From: SIG78 sp045587205
GTDB taxonomy: Bacteria > Verrucomicrobiota > Lentisphaeria > Victivallales > Victivallaceae
DNA length: 64,000 nt
Reading direction: 5' to 3'
NCBI GenBank assembly: GCA_045587205.1
Contig: JAZNBV010000025.1
Span: forward strand, 3,421 to 67,420
In this document: in pieces, positions 1 to 8,230 of the stretch
How positions within the stretch are numbered: position 1 is the first letter of the stretch
Layout: each line of letters starts with the position of its first letter
Notes under the pieces: model-generated
What the model was told of the DNA's origin: nothing
Database searches by the model: none
The model's input: only the letters and a program-made list of their open reading frames with translations
Made by a program: the position numbers and the translations under genes

Positions 1-771
1 TACATATTAAGTATAAGCGAATCAGTCTGGACGATTACGGCAATTATCTCTTTCGGTGCCTGTCTGGGGGTAACCAGCACCCGTTATATAAGACGGATGG
101 ATGAATCGCCGGCTATGATCCGGGCGGCGCGGCGGAAAATATTGCCGGAAATACGCGAAATTATGGGCAATTATTCCATCCGCAAACTTATTCTGGCAAT
201 GTTTGTCAATACCCTGGCGATCATTCTGGTGGGATCGGTGTCGATCTTGAGCGTTAAGCGCGGCTATAATGTGAGCGATACGGCGGCTCTCTATTTTTCG
301 CTTATACAATTTGTTTCTGCCACCGGATCTTCTTTCCTTTACAGTGTTCTGGTACGCAAACTTGGTATGCGTTACACTCTTTATTGGGGATATGCTATGC
401 TTTTGGCGACTGCTGTTTTGTGGCTGGCTGCGCCCGGAATGCTCAATTATGTGTTTGTTACGCTGATTTTTATTATTATTGGTGCCGGACAGATTTTTTC
501 TGCCAATGCAATGATAAGTTATCTGCTGGCAGTTGCTCCGCAGCGGCTCTGGGTGACTACTTCAATGGTGACATCGGCTGTGACCAGTGCGGGGGCAGGG
601 TGCTGTGCTATGGCATTTTCGTCATTGCTTTTCAAACTGATCGGTAAATTCAGCGGCGATTGGGAAGCGCTTTCGGTGTTCAAGGTCTATTTTTCGTTGG
701 TATTGAGTGTGCTGCTGCTGTTTTCGGTTTTTATATGGCAAATGGGTGATGTAAAGGGCAAAAAAGCCTGA
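1..771 (+). CDS. MFS-type membrane transporter, C-terminal part (truncated by window edge)
   Basis: The reading frame is open from base 1, so only the C-terminal 256 residues are present. The protein is very hydrophobic with about six predicted membrane spans separated by short basic loops such as VRKLGMRYT, the pattern of the second half of a 12-span major facilitator superfamily carrier in the inner membrane. It ends with a short basic tail. An internal ATG at 97 would begin in the middle of this frame and has no clear ribosome-binding site, so I do not take it as the start. The substrate cannot be told. It is followed by a 155-base AT-rich spacer with long A and T runs. The MFS assignment is by topology and composition, not by a diagnostic motif. 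Confidence 0.65.
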   Translation, partial: YILSISESVWTITAIISFGACLGVTSTRYIRRMDESPAMIRAARRKILPEIREIMGNYSIRKLILAMFVNTLAIILVGSVSILSVKRGYNVSDTAALYFSLIQFVSATGSSFLYSVLVRKLGMRYTLYWGYAMLLATAVLWLAAPGMLNYVFVTLIFIIIGAGQIFSANAMISYLLAVAPQRLWVTTSMVTSAVTSAGAGCCAMAFSSLLFKLIGKFSGDWEALSVFKVYFSLVLSVLLLFSVFIWQMGDVKGKKA

Positions 772-846
772 TTGATGCGCCGGAAACGTTAAAAGATAAA
801 AAAAATCATTTTTTTTTGATAAAAAACGATTTTTTTATTTTACAAG

Positions 847-874
847 TTGTTAAAAATGTATTAATTTATATAGA
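847..874 (+). promoter_or_regulatory. Predicted promoter of the LysM gene
   Basis: TTGTTA at 847-852 and TATAGA at 869-874 are separated by 16 bases and lie about 50 bases before the GTG start at 927. The whole spacer is AT-rich, so chance matches are possible. Confidence 0.45.
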
Positions 875-926
875 GTGCAAATAATTTTTATTTTATTATT
901 AATATCTAAATTTCCGGAGGTTCGGC

Positions 927-2006
927 GTGCAAAAGAAAGTTGTTGGAATTTTAGCTGGTGTGGCTGCGGCTCACGCGGTGTTGTTGGTCAGTTTGATGGT
1001 TGGCGGCGGTTGCCGTCAGCATACAATTCTGGGTACTCATACCTATAATGAAGGCCCTGAATTGAGCCGGATGCCTGCCGCAGCTGATGCACCGGCGGTA
1101 GCAAAGCCTGTAGAAATGCCGAAAATCGAAGGCGGCGAATCCGAAGTTGTGCTTCCGCCGCCCGTCGCACAGACTCCGGTAGCTCCGGCGATTGAACCGC
1201 CGGTTGCCCAGCCTGAAAAAACGGTCAAGGCCGGCAGCACCACTTATAAAGTCAAGCGTGGCGATACTCTTTCGCTGATCGCATACAAACACGGTGTGCT
1301 TACACGCGATCTGGCGGCTTGCAACAACCTCTCCGGCAAGGCAATGAACCTCATCCGCGTTGGTCAGGTGTTGACCATTCCGGAAGGTGGTGTCTATAAC
1401 GAGTCGCGCGTTCCGAAACCGAAAAAGCGTCCTGCAGCCAAGCCTGCTGTAAAGGGTCAGAAAAAGGTTGCTGAACTGCCTGCCGACGGTATTTATGTGG
1501 TCAAAGCCGGTGATTCGCTTGATCGCATTGGCCGCCGTTACGGCGTCCGTGCCAGCGCTATTGCCAAAGAAAACAATATTGCGCTGACCAAGATTCTGCA
1601 GATCGGCGACAAATTGCGGATCCCCGGCAAAGCTGCTGCGGTTGCTACTGACAAGCCCGTTGCTGCTCCGGCGGTGAACAATACTCCGGAAACCGCCAAT
1701 ATCGCGGTGGATGATCTTGACCCCAATATGGGCTTGGATAGCGCCGCATCGACTGTGCCGGAAGCTGCTCCTGCTCTGCCCGCTGCTGACACTGCGGCTC
1801 CTGCGGCTGACACCGCAAAACCGGCGGTTCCGGAAGCTGCCAATGAAGCCAAGACTGAATCCATTGAAGTACCTAATGATATGACTCTGGAAGAATACAG
1901 CAAGAGCATTATGGTCGATGTGCAGGTGCTGCGCCGGCTGAATCCCTCGATTCCTGCGGACGGCAAACTCAAGGGCGGCACCTATCTGGTGATTCCGAGC
2001 ATCTGA
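927..2006 (+). CDS. Secreted/anchored LysM-repeat protein
   Basis: This 359-residue protein starts at GTG 927, placed by the ribosome-binding site CCGGAGG at 914-920. A hydrophobic N-terminal segment (about residues 5-25) ends in GGGC, a poor match to a lipobox, so it is either a signal anchor or an atypical lipoprotein. A Pro/Ala-rich linker follows. LysM domains lie at about residues 107-152 and 190-233, each with the YxVKxGDxL opening and an IP ending, and a divergent third unit occupies about 311-359. LysM domains bind N-acetylglucosamine-containing glycans, mostly peptidoglycan. No catalytic domain is present, so it may be a cell-wall-binding structural or scaffold protein. It appears to be monocistronic, with its own promoter and terminator. 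Confidence 0.8.
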   Translation: MQKKVVGILAGVAAAHAVLLVSLMVGGGCRQHTILGTHTYNEGPELSRMPAAADAPAVAKPVEMPKIEGGESEVVLPPPVAQTPVAPAIEPPVAQPEKTVKAGSTTYKVKRGDTLSLIAYKHGVLTRDLAACNNLSGKAMNLIRVGQVLTIPEGGVYNESRVPKPKKRPAAKPAVKGQKKVAELPADGIYVVKAGDSLDRIGRRYGVRASAIAKENNIALTKILQIGDKLRIPGKAAAVATDKPVAAPAVNNTPETANIAVDDLDPNMGLDSAASTVPEAAPALPAADTAAPAADTAKPAVPEAANEAKTESIEVPNDMTLEEYSKSIMVDVQVLRRLNPSIPADGKLKGGTYLVIPSI

Positions 2007-2026
2007 TGATTCTGATGTAAAAATCA

Positions 2027-2060
2027 AAACCCGGTACTGAAATTCAGCGCCGGGTTTTTT
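2027..2060 (+). terminator. Intrinsic terminator after the LysM gene
   Basis: CCCGG at 2030-2034 pairs with CCGGG at 2050-2054, an inner CTGAA/TTCAG extends the stem, and six T follow at 2055-2060. The gene on the other side converges on it. Confidence 0.85.
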
Positions 2061-2076
2061 ATTGCAGTGATCAGTT

Positions 2077-2793
2077 TTAAACTGTGTAGTGTGAATCTAC
2101 AAATTCCACCACCTGTGCGTAATCGTCATAGCCGTGCGGGTGATGGCCGACATCGGGGCGGCGCAGCACCTTTATTTCGCCGCCAAGAGCGCGGTAACGC
2201 GTTTCCAGTACATCATTGTGTTCGGCGGGTATAACGATTTCATCTGCCAATCCAATCACATTTATAATGGGTATCTGCGCCGCCGCCAACCGGTCAAGGT
2301 GATCGATGGGATTGAGGTCAAGAGTTTTGACTTCTTCGCGGGTTTTGCATTTGTATGCAGCGTAAACCTCTTCGCGCCGGAATTCCGGGTAGAGTTCCAG
2401 GTCGCATACCGGCGCATCGCCATAGATCACAGCTGTGCGGTCGGGGTATTCCACTGCAAAACGGAACGAGTAGAGTCCGCCCATACTTTTGCCGATCAGT
2501 GCCGCTTTAGCGGCAAATCCGCGCTCTTGCGTGAGATATTGGTAAAAAGCATCCAGTACTCTCATACCTTCAGGCGAAGCCCAGGTTCCGAAAATATTGA
2601 TATGCACGTGATAATAACCGCGTTTCAGGAGTTCCAATATGCCGCAGCGTTCCACAAATGCTTCCGGCCATTCCATACACCACGCCCACTTTTTTGCCGG
2701 GGACGGATCGAACGGTTCCACGATAAATGCTTTGTGATCCATAAATTCAAAGTCATAACGCCTGAAACCGTGCCACCAGGTGAATTCGCTCAT
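2077..2793 (-). CDS. Alpha/beta hydrolase, probable esterase
   Basis: This 238-residue protein has the alpha/beta hydrolase serine elbow GKSMGG at residues 101-106 with Ser103 as the likely nucleophile, a candidate acid Asp184 in GLADEIV, and a C-terminal GHHPHG with His217 or His218 as the likely base. No signal peptide is seen, so it should act in the cytoplasm. The closest general match is to small carbohydrate or prolyl-type esterases; the substrate is unknown. It is the last gene of a minus-strand series that includes the two chromate-type transporters, starting 33 bases after the first of these ends. The assignment to the fold is firm and the specificity is open. Confidence 0.75.
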   Translation of the reverse strand: MSEFTWWHGFRRYDFEFMDHKAFIVEPFDPSPAKKWAWCMEWPEAFVERCGILELLKRGYYHVHINIFGTWASPEGMRVLDAFYQYLTQERGFAAKAALIGKSMGGLYSFRFAVEYPDRTAVIYGDAPVCDLELYPEFRREEVYAAYKCKTREEVKTLDLNPIDHLDRLAAAQIPIINVIGLADEIVIPAEHNDVLETRYRALGGEIKVLRRPDVGHHPHGYDDYAQVVEFVDSHYTV

Positions 2794-2826
2794 AATACTC
2801 CTTAAAAAATTGTTGCTGCTGTTTGG

Positions 2827-3420
2827 TCAGCGGATGCAAAATGCTCCGATAACTGCCGCCGCAGCAATGATACAGATGATATTTACTTTGAATCGTGCCA
2901 GTATCACTGCCGAAGCTATGGCAATGAAAAACGGTATCCAGCGGATGGCAAAACGTACCTGATCTGTATTGCTGCTGAACCACGCCAGAACAGAATCCAG
3001 CGTCAGCGGAGTGGTAAACACTGCAATATTGGCAAAGATCACTACCGCTGAAGCGATCACGCCCAGCGTAGCCGGACGCATACCCGAGAGTATGCCTTGA
3101 ACCACCGGACTCTTTTCCCATCTGGTAAAATAAAATGCAGCAAGTATTACCAGAAATATTGCCGGGGTAAGCAGTCCCAGCGTTGCCACAATTCCGCCGA
3201 GGATGTCGTGCGTTTTATACCCGACATAGGTTGCTGCATTGATTCCGATCGGTCCCGGTGTCATCTGGGCGATCGCCAGCAGATTGGCAAATTCTCCGCT
3301 GGTGAGCAGTTTGTATTTATCCACCAGATCGTGAATAAAAAGCGTTATGAGTACATAACCGCCGCCGAAACTCAATAAGCCGTATTTTACAAAAAGCAGA
3401 TATATTGTAAAAAGACTCAT
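2827..3420 (-). CDS. Chromate-type transporter, half-size subunit
   Basis: This 197-residue membrane protein belongs to the CHR (ChrA) family. Its N-terminal FxKYGLLSFGGGYVLI and the following QMTPGPIGINAATYVGY are the family's characteristic glycine/proline-rich blocks. Five to six membrane spans are predicted. CHR proteins are either about 400 residues with two repeats or, as here, pairs of about 200-residue single repeats encoded side by side. The start overlaps the end of the neighbouring CHR gene by four bases (ATGA), which suggests translational coupling and equal amounts. Biochemically studied members export chromate, but many CHR proteins have unknown substrates, so the natural anion here is uncertain. 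Confidence 0.85.
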   Translation of the reverse strand: MSLFTIYLLFVKYGLLSFGGGYVLITLFIHDLVDKYKLLTSGEFANLLAIAQMTPGPIGINAATYVGYKTHDILGGIVATLGLLTPAIFLVILAAFYFTRWEKSPVVQGILSGMRPATLGVIASAVVIFANIAVFTTPLTLDSVLAWFSSNTDQVRFAIRWIPFFIAIASAVILARFKVNIICIIAAAAVIGAFCIR

Positions 3421-4043
3421 TTTTTACCCCCGCTTTTTGCATCTTCCAACTTGGCGGAAACTTTTTCAGGCAGTGCACTTTTATACACAATGCCCAGTGC
3501 GCCGCCGGAGAGAATTATCCACACCGGGGAGACTTTGAATACGATCGCCGCTGCTGCAGCAATCACTGCCACAATGAGAGTAAATGAATTCTTGATGTTT
3601 TTGCGGATCATCCGAATCAAAGTAAGGGCTATAAGACCGGTGATCGCCGCCTGTGCGCCGGTGAATGCACCCTGCACCGCGGGGATATTGAGGTTTATAT
3701 TATGCAGAAATATGGCGATCAGCAGTATGATAACTGTTGAAGGTGTTGCCACGCCCAGCAGTGCCGCCAGCGCTCCGGCAATACCTGCACTGCGGTACCC
3801 TATATAGAGCGCCGCATTGCCGGCAATTATGCCCGGCAGCGACTGGATAACAGCCATCATATCGAGCAATTCTTCTTCGGTAAGCAGTTTTTTGCGGTGG
3901 ATAAATTCATTTTCCGCAGCCGGTACGATGGCATAACCGCCCCCCACAACCAACGCAGCTATCTTGAAAAATCCCCAGAAAAGGATCCGGCATTTGGTTA
4001 ACTTATTGCGTTTTTCAGAAATCTGATTCATTGCAGCAATCAC
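3417..4043 (-). CDS. Chromate-type transporter, second half-size subunit
   Basis: This is the partner of the following CHR gene, 208 residues with several membrane spans. It carries the parallel family motifs GGGYAIVPAAE and QSLPGIIAGNAALYIGYR. The two proteins are likely inserted with opposite topology and form one transporter, as known for paired short CHR proteins. The listed start is a GTG at 4043 that overlaps the preceding TGA stop; an ATG four codons later (4031) is an alternative, and neither has a strong ribosome-binding site, so initiation is probably coupled to the upstream gene. Confidence 0.85.
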   Translation of the reverse strand: MIAAMNQISEKRNKLTKCRILFWGFFKIAALVVGGGYAIVPAAENEFIHRKKLLTEEELLDMMAVIQSLPGIIAGNAALYIGYRSAGIAGALAALLGVATPSTVIILLIAIFLHNINLNIPAVQGAFTGAQAAITGLIALTLIRMIRKNIKNSFTLIVAVIAAAAAIVFKVSPVWIILSGGALGIVYKSALPEKVSAKLEDAKSGGKK

Positions 4044-4717
4044 TTGGCAGGCAGGAATTCAACAAAATCCACCTCGGCAACAGTATTGCTCTGGGTGTAC
4101 TGGCTGTTGCCGATGATACTGATTGCAAATTCAGAGGGAACTTTGCCGTAAACGCGTTTGAAATCTTCGGCAACATTGCGTTCTTCAGTCACCCATTTGC
4201 CATTGGGGGTTTTATGGTCGCGCATAGTTATATAATTGACTGTCAGGACCCCGGCATAAGATGTTTTGCCTTCAAAGCCCTGCGGTGTGAGATTTTCCCA
4301 GCGGTAGGCAATGGATTTCTTTTTCAGCATACCGTCGGTGGTGCCTACATAAATGCCGACCGGCTGATCATCTTTTTTGGCATTGCGCCCGTCGCCGTTG
4401 ACCGGCAGACTCAATACACGCCAGCGCCAGCGCATCACGGGATATTTTTTAAGGTTGATACAGGGATTTATAATAATACCGCCGGTAGATTTGTCGCATT
4501 TGATTTGCAATACGCCGTTGACAACCCGGCATACTGTTTCCGGAACGCCCCATTTTCTGCCTTCTTTTTTCCATTTGGCAGGAATCCCTGATTTTTGCGG
4601 GCGGGAAAAATCATCGCTCCATACCGCATTGGCAGAAGGGGTGCCGGATTTTTCTGCCGCTGCCGTTGTAAATACTGCCACGCAGATCAGCAATGCTGAA
4701 AAAATATTCCGATACAT
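4040..4717 (-). CDS. Secreted DUF3047-like protein
   Basis: This 225-residue protein begins with a clear signal peptide (basic MYRN, a hydrophobic stretch, AAAEKS), so it is exported. The mature part has features I associate with the DUF3047 family: WSDDFS near the start, the MRWRWRVLSLP block, GIYVGTT, YRWEN and a closing VAEVDFVEF strand, suggesting a jelly-roll-like beta sandwich. The function of this family is not established. It lies between a lytic transglycosylase and the CHR transporter pair on the same strand and overlaps the next gene by four bases. The family call is from remembered motifs and should be confirmed by a profile search. Confidence 0.6.
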   Translation of the reverse strand: MYRNIFSALLICVAVFTTAAAEKSGTPSANAVWSDDFSRPQKSGIPAKWKKEGRKWGVPETVCRVVNGVLQIKCDKSTGGIIINPCINLKKYPVMRWRWRVLSLPVNGDGRNAKKDDQPVGIYVGTTDGMLKKKSIAYRWENLTPQGFEGKTSYAGVLTVNYITMRDHKTPNGKWVTEERNVAEDFKRVYGKVPSEFAISIIGNSQYTQSNTVAEVDFVEFLPAK

Positions 4718-4736
4718 AATTGTGTATTCCTTGAAA

Positions 4737-5324
4737 TTACTTGTTTTCCGCTTCGCTGCAGTAGCGACGGTAGCGGTTCATAATATTTTTTACATATTTT
4801 TTAGTGCTGGCAATGGTAATATTTTCTATAACACTGCCTTTTACATCTTTAGGTTTCCACGCATTGGCACGGGTCAAACCGGCATTATAACGCGCCAATG
4901 CCAATTCGGCTGCACAACTGTAATTGCGGAACCGTTTCAATCCGTCGCTCAAATACCAGCATCCGATCTCCAGATTTATCCGTGGCGAAAAGAGAACTCC
5001 CCGTTCCGGACACGGCACATTGTGTGCTTTTGCCCAATCAGCAGCCGCCTGTTTGGGCATAATCTGCATCAAGCCGACTTCTCCGGCTTTGCCTACTGCA
5101 CCGGGGCGGAAACGGCTTTCTTCATAAACCAGCGCCCGCACCAGACGGCTGTCGATGCCATACTTGGCAGATGCTTCGCGTATTTCATCGGCAAACCGGG
5201 TATCATCCACCGCAAAATCACGGTATTTCATAACATAGAAAACCGCGGCCGCAAGCATAACCAGCCATACCGGCAACAATAACCAGCGGCGCACTGACGA
5301 TTTTTTACGCTTGAAAATTCCCAT
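4737..5324 (-). CDS. Membrane-anchored lytic transglycosylase (SLT domain)
   Basis: This 195-residue protein has a basic N terminus and one membrane span at about residues 14-33, followed by a Slt-type lysozyme-like domain. Catalytic and structural motifs are visible: EES at residues 68-70 with Glu69 the expected catalytic acid, GLMQIMP at 84-90, and ALARYNAG further on. Such enzymes cleave the MurNAc-GlcNAc bond of peptidoglycan to give 1,6-anhydro ends. With its N-terminal span it would face the periplasm. It follows the start of the upstream secreted protein's transcript by a 16-base gap, so the two are probably co-transcribed. Confidence 0.88.
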   Translation of the reverse strand: MGIFKRKKSSVRRWLLLPVWLVMLAAAVFYVMKYRDFAVDDTRFADEIREASAKYGIDSRLVRALVYEESRFRPGAVGKAGEVGLMQIMPKQAAADWAKAHNVPCPERGVLFSPRINLEIGCWYLSDGLKRFRNYSCAAELALARYNAGLTRANAWKPKDVKGSVIENITIASTKKYVKNIMNRYRRYCSEAENK

Positions 5325-5340
5325 TCAAATCCGATTCTGA

Positions 5341-6324
5341 TTACTTGTTTTTTACCTGCGGACCTACCGCATTATTATTGAATTTCGGGCGGTTGGCAGG
5401 ATTGGATATATATTTGAAGATTGCCTGCTGCTGGTCAGCATTCAGGTCAAACTGTGCTGACACTGTTTCCTCATTAACTGAAACCTGCAAAGCATCGATC
5501 AGACTTTCCATAAGTTTCTGATCCTTACCGAAAAACATTCCGACAAAACCCGGATACATAAACTGTATCTGCATTGAAAGCTGCATTGCCGTGGAGGCAT
5601 TTTTACATTTCAGATCGGCTTTGATCTGCAAATCGCGCTGTTCCGCGCCGATCAGATCTGCTGTTGCATTCAATGTGCGGAGCTTGGATTTTTTTGCCGG
5701 TATATCCAGCTTGCGCGCATCGCTGTTCAAGGCAAACAAGGTTTTGCGGTCGATTTTATCCACCAGCGGGTTTTTGATGCCCTTCTGCGATTCAGCAAGC
5801 ACGGTTTCGACTTTTTGCGTAAGCGGCATAAAGCACACCACATCATCAGCTAAATATGCCACCACCATTTTACGCTCTTCTTTTTTTGCCGGTTCAATAA
5901 TATATACCTGTAAATCAGCCATTACTGCGCTTTTGCAGGTGAATTTTTTGCTGTTTTGGGAATTCTGCCGGATAAGCCCGGTAAATTTCTCCCGTGTAAG
6001 TGCAGTTTTTGCATAGCAGGCAAAGTCGTCGCCGGACTGTGCATTTTTACCGATTTGTGCCGCCCATACATCTCCTGCAAAAATATCCTGCGGCTCTACA
6101 TTATATTGAGCTTTTAATTTATCAAGATCAGCGTTGATTTTTTTTAACGCTTTATTGTTTTTGGCAACTTCCTTGAGCCAGGGCAGATTGATCGCCCGGC
6201 TGGCGGCAAAACGCATTACCACCGGCGATTTTGCCGGAATAAAGTTTTCCGGTTCCGCCGCACTCAACGGCAGAATTGCCAACACAAACAGCAGTAAAGA
6301 GAGAACTTTAATAAACTTTTTCAA
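5341..6324 (-). CDS. Secreted protein of unknown function
   Basis: I place the start at TTG 6324 rather than at the longest frame (ATG 6378), because GGAGG lies five bases before this TTG. From there the 327-residue product starts MKKFIKVLSLLLFV and continues as a textbook signal peptide ending LSAAEP. The frame upstream of the TTG runs into a perfect palindrome and is unlikely to be coding. The mature protein is lysine-rich with alternating amphipathic strands and helices, and repeats the theme of a stretch with ADLQVYIIEPA-like strands; I recognise no catalytic motif. It ends with a short Asn/Pro-rich tail. It is the first gene of the minus-strand cell-envelope series, which suggests an envelope role, but no function can be claimed. 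Confidence 0.7.
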   Translation of the reverse strand: MKKFIKVLSLLLFVLAILPLSAAEPENFIPAKSPVVMRFAASRAINLPWLKEVAKNNKALKKINADLDKLKAQYNVEPQDIFAGDVWAAQIGKNAQSGDDFACYAKTALTREKFTGLIRQNSQNSKKFTCKSAVMADLQVYIIEPAKKEERKMVVAYLADDVVCFMPLTQKVETVLAESQKGIKNPLVDKIDRKTLFALNSDARKLDIPAKKSKLRTLNATADLIGAEQRDLQIKADLKCKNASTAMQLSMQIQFMYPGFVGMFFGKDQKLMESLIDALQVSVNEETVSAQFDLNADQQQAIFKYISNPANRPKFNNNAVGPQVKNK

Positions 6325-6346
6325 TAGAGCCTCCGGATAATTTATT

Positions 6347-6374
6347 ATAAGCCGGAGCTGCAGCTCCGGCTTAT
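6347..6374 (-). terminator. Perfect 28-base palindrome after aspS
   Basis: ATAAGCCGGAGCTG at 6347-6360 is followed directly by its exact reverse complement up to 6374. It lies just past the aspS stop on the minus strand. There is no good T run, so it may be a terminator-like or RNA-stabilising hairpin rather than a strong intrinsic terminator. Confidence 0.5.
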
Positions 6375-6384
6375 GCACAGATAT

Positions 6385-8196
6385 TTATTGCTTGTTTTCA
6401 GCGGCAGATGCCATCTTTTCCTGTTCGCGCTTGGGCAGAACCACCTGCAGATGCAGTTCACGCAGCTGCTTGATGGTTGCCGGAGCCGGCGCATTCATCA
6501 TCAGATCCTGCGCCTGCTGGTTGAACGGGAATGCGATGATTTCGCGGATATTCGGTTCATCCGCCAACAGCATCACGGTACGGTCCACGCCGGGAGCAAT
6601 ACCGCCGTGCGGGGGTGCACCGAGTTTGAATGCATTGATCATACCGCCGAACTTGTCATCAACCACCGAGCGGTCGTGACCGGCGATTTCAAACGCCTTG
6701 TACATAATTTCGGGACGGTGGTTACGGATAGCACCGCTGGAAAGCTCAATACCGTTGCAGACAATATCGTACTGATACGCCAGAATATCCAGCGGATTCA
6801 TTGTTTCCAATGCCTCCATACCGCCTTGCGGCATTGAGAAGGGGTTGTGGCTGAAGATCACCTGATTGGTTTCTTCATCCAGCTCAAACATCGGGAAGTC
6901 CACGATCCAGCAGAATTTGAATACGTTCGGATCGATGAGGTCAAGGCGTTTACCCAATTCCGGAATCACTGCACCGCCGGTTTTGATGACATTCTTTTCC
7001 TGATCCGCCAGGAAGAAAAGTGCATCGCCTTCCTGAATATTGCCGGCAGCCTTGAGCGCGGCCAGTATTTCCGGTGTCAGGAACTTGACAATCGGACTTT
7101 TTTCTCCTTCAGCAGTCCAGATGATGTATGCCATACCTTTGGCGCCGTTTTCCTGGGCAAAACCGATCATATCATCAAAGAACTTACGCGGTTTGCCGGC
7201 AACCTGCGGAGCTTTCATTGCGCGCACTACGCCGCCGTTGGCAACTGTGCTGGCAAATGCTTTGAATTCGCAGTCGCGGAAAAGTTCAGTTACATCAATC
7301 ATTTCAATGGGGTTGCGCAAGTCGGGCTTGTCCGAACCGAACCGCTTCATTGATTCGAGGTAAGGAATACGCACAAACGGCGGCTTGGTGAAATCTTTGG
7401 TGGAAAATTTGCTGAACACTGCATCGAACATACCTTCAATAACTTTGAAGATATCTTCCTGATTGACAAAACTCATTTCCACATCCAGCTGATAGAATTC
7501 GCCGGGACTGCGGTCAGCGCGTGCATCTTCATCGCGGAAGCAGGGCGCAATCTGGAAATAACGGTCAAAACCCGAAACCATCAGCAGCTGTTTGAACTGC
7601 TGCGGAGCCTGCGGCAGCGCGTAGAACTGACCGGGGTGCAGGCGTGAAGGCACCAGGTAGTCGCGCGCACCTTCCGGACTGCTGGCGGTCAGAATCGGGG
7701 TCTGGAATTCGTGGAAACCCTGACCGTGCATATATTCGCGCATTGCGGCAATAACTTCGCTGCGCAGAATGATATTTTTGTGCAGTTTTTCGCGGCGCAG
7801 GTCAAGGAAACGGTACTTGAGGCGCAACGCTTCCGGAGCGCTGTCGTCTTTAGCAACCTGGAACGGCAGAACTTCACATTCACCAAGCACTTCCATTGCT
7901 TCAGCAACCACTTCTATTTCGCCGGTGGCGAGTTTTGCGTTCACAGTTTCAGGAGTACGGGCGACTACTTTGCCGGTAAAGGCAAGCACGCTTTCCACGC
8001 GCCAGCGGTCGAGTTCCTGATAAAAATCTTTTTCCGGGTCAATAACCACCTGGGTCAGACCATAGTGGTCGCGCAAGTCAATAAAAATCACGCCGCCGTG
8101 GTCGCGCACGCTGTGAACCCAACCTGCAATTTTTACGGTCTGACCGACTTCTGTTTTGCGGAGTGCACCGCAAGTGTGAGTACGAAACTGTTCCAT
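6385..8196 (-). CDS. aspS: Aspartyl-tRNA synthetase
   Basis: This 603-residue class II synthetase charges tRNA(Asp) with aspartate. It has the N-terminal OB-fold anticodon domain (KIAGWVHSVRDHGG), class II motif 2 region FRDEDARADRSPGEF, the bacterial insertion (GAD) domain in the middle, and motif 3 APPHGGIAPGVDRTVML near the C terminus. The length fits bacterial AspRS. The start is set at ATG 8196, with AAGG about 11 bases upstream; an in-frame TTG at 8205 lies too close to that site. The SPGEF form of motif 2 is a variant also seen in other bacterial groups. The gene is followed by the perfect palindrome at 6347-6374. Confidence 0.96.
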   Translation of the reverse strand: MEQFRTHTCGALRKTEVGQTVKIAGWVHSVRDHGGVIFIDLRDHYGLTQVVIDPEKDFYQELDRWRVESVLAFTGKVVARTPETVNAKLATGEIEVVAEAMEVLGECEVLPFQVAKDDSAPEALRLKYRFLDLRREKLHKNIILRSEVIAAMREYMHGQGFHEFQTPILTASSPEGARDYLVPSRLHPGQFYALPQAPQQFKQLLMVSGFDRYFQIAPCFRDEDARADRSPGEFYQLDVEMSFVNQEDIFKVIEGMFDAVFSKFSTKDFTKPPFVRIPYLESMKRFGSDKPDLRNPIEMIDVTELFRDCEFKAFASTVANGGVVRAMKAPQVAGKPRKFFDDMIGFAQENGAKGMAYIIWTAEGEKSPIVKFLTPEILAALKAAGNIQEGDALFFLADQEKNVIKTGGAVIPELGKRLDLIDPNVFKFCWIVDFPMFELDEETNQVIFSHNPFSMPQGGMEALETMNPLDILAYQYDIVCNGIELSSGAIRNHRPEIMYKAFEIAGHDRSVVDDKFGGMINAFKLGAPPHGGIAPGVDRTVMLLADEPNIREIIAFPFNQQAQDLMMNAPAPATIKQLRELHLQVVLPKREQEKMASAAENKQ

Positions 8197-8230
8197 AATT
8201 TTCAATGCCTTATGTTAATTTTTTTGGTAA

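Noticed and set aside
780..840. Terminator after the first MFS gene
   Set aside because: Long A and T runs are present, but the arms around ATCA/TGAT are not complementary enough for a real stem.
951..2027. 358-codon open frame antisense to the LysM gene
   Set aside because: It mirrors the LysM gene, has no ribosome-binding site and the LysM motifs on the plus strand are unmistakable.
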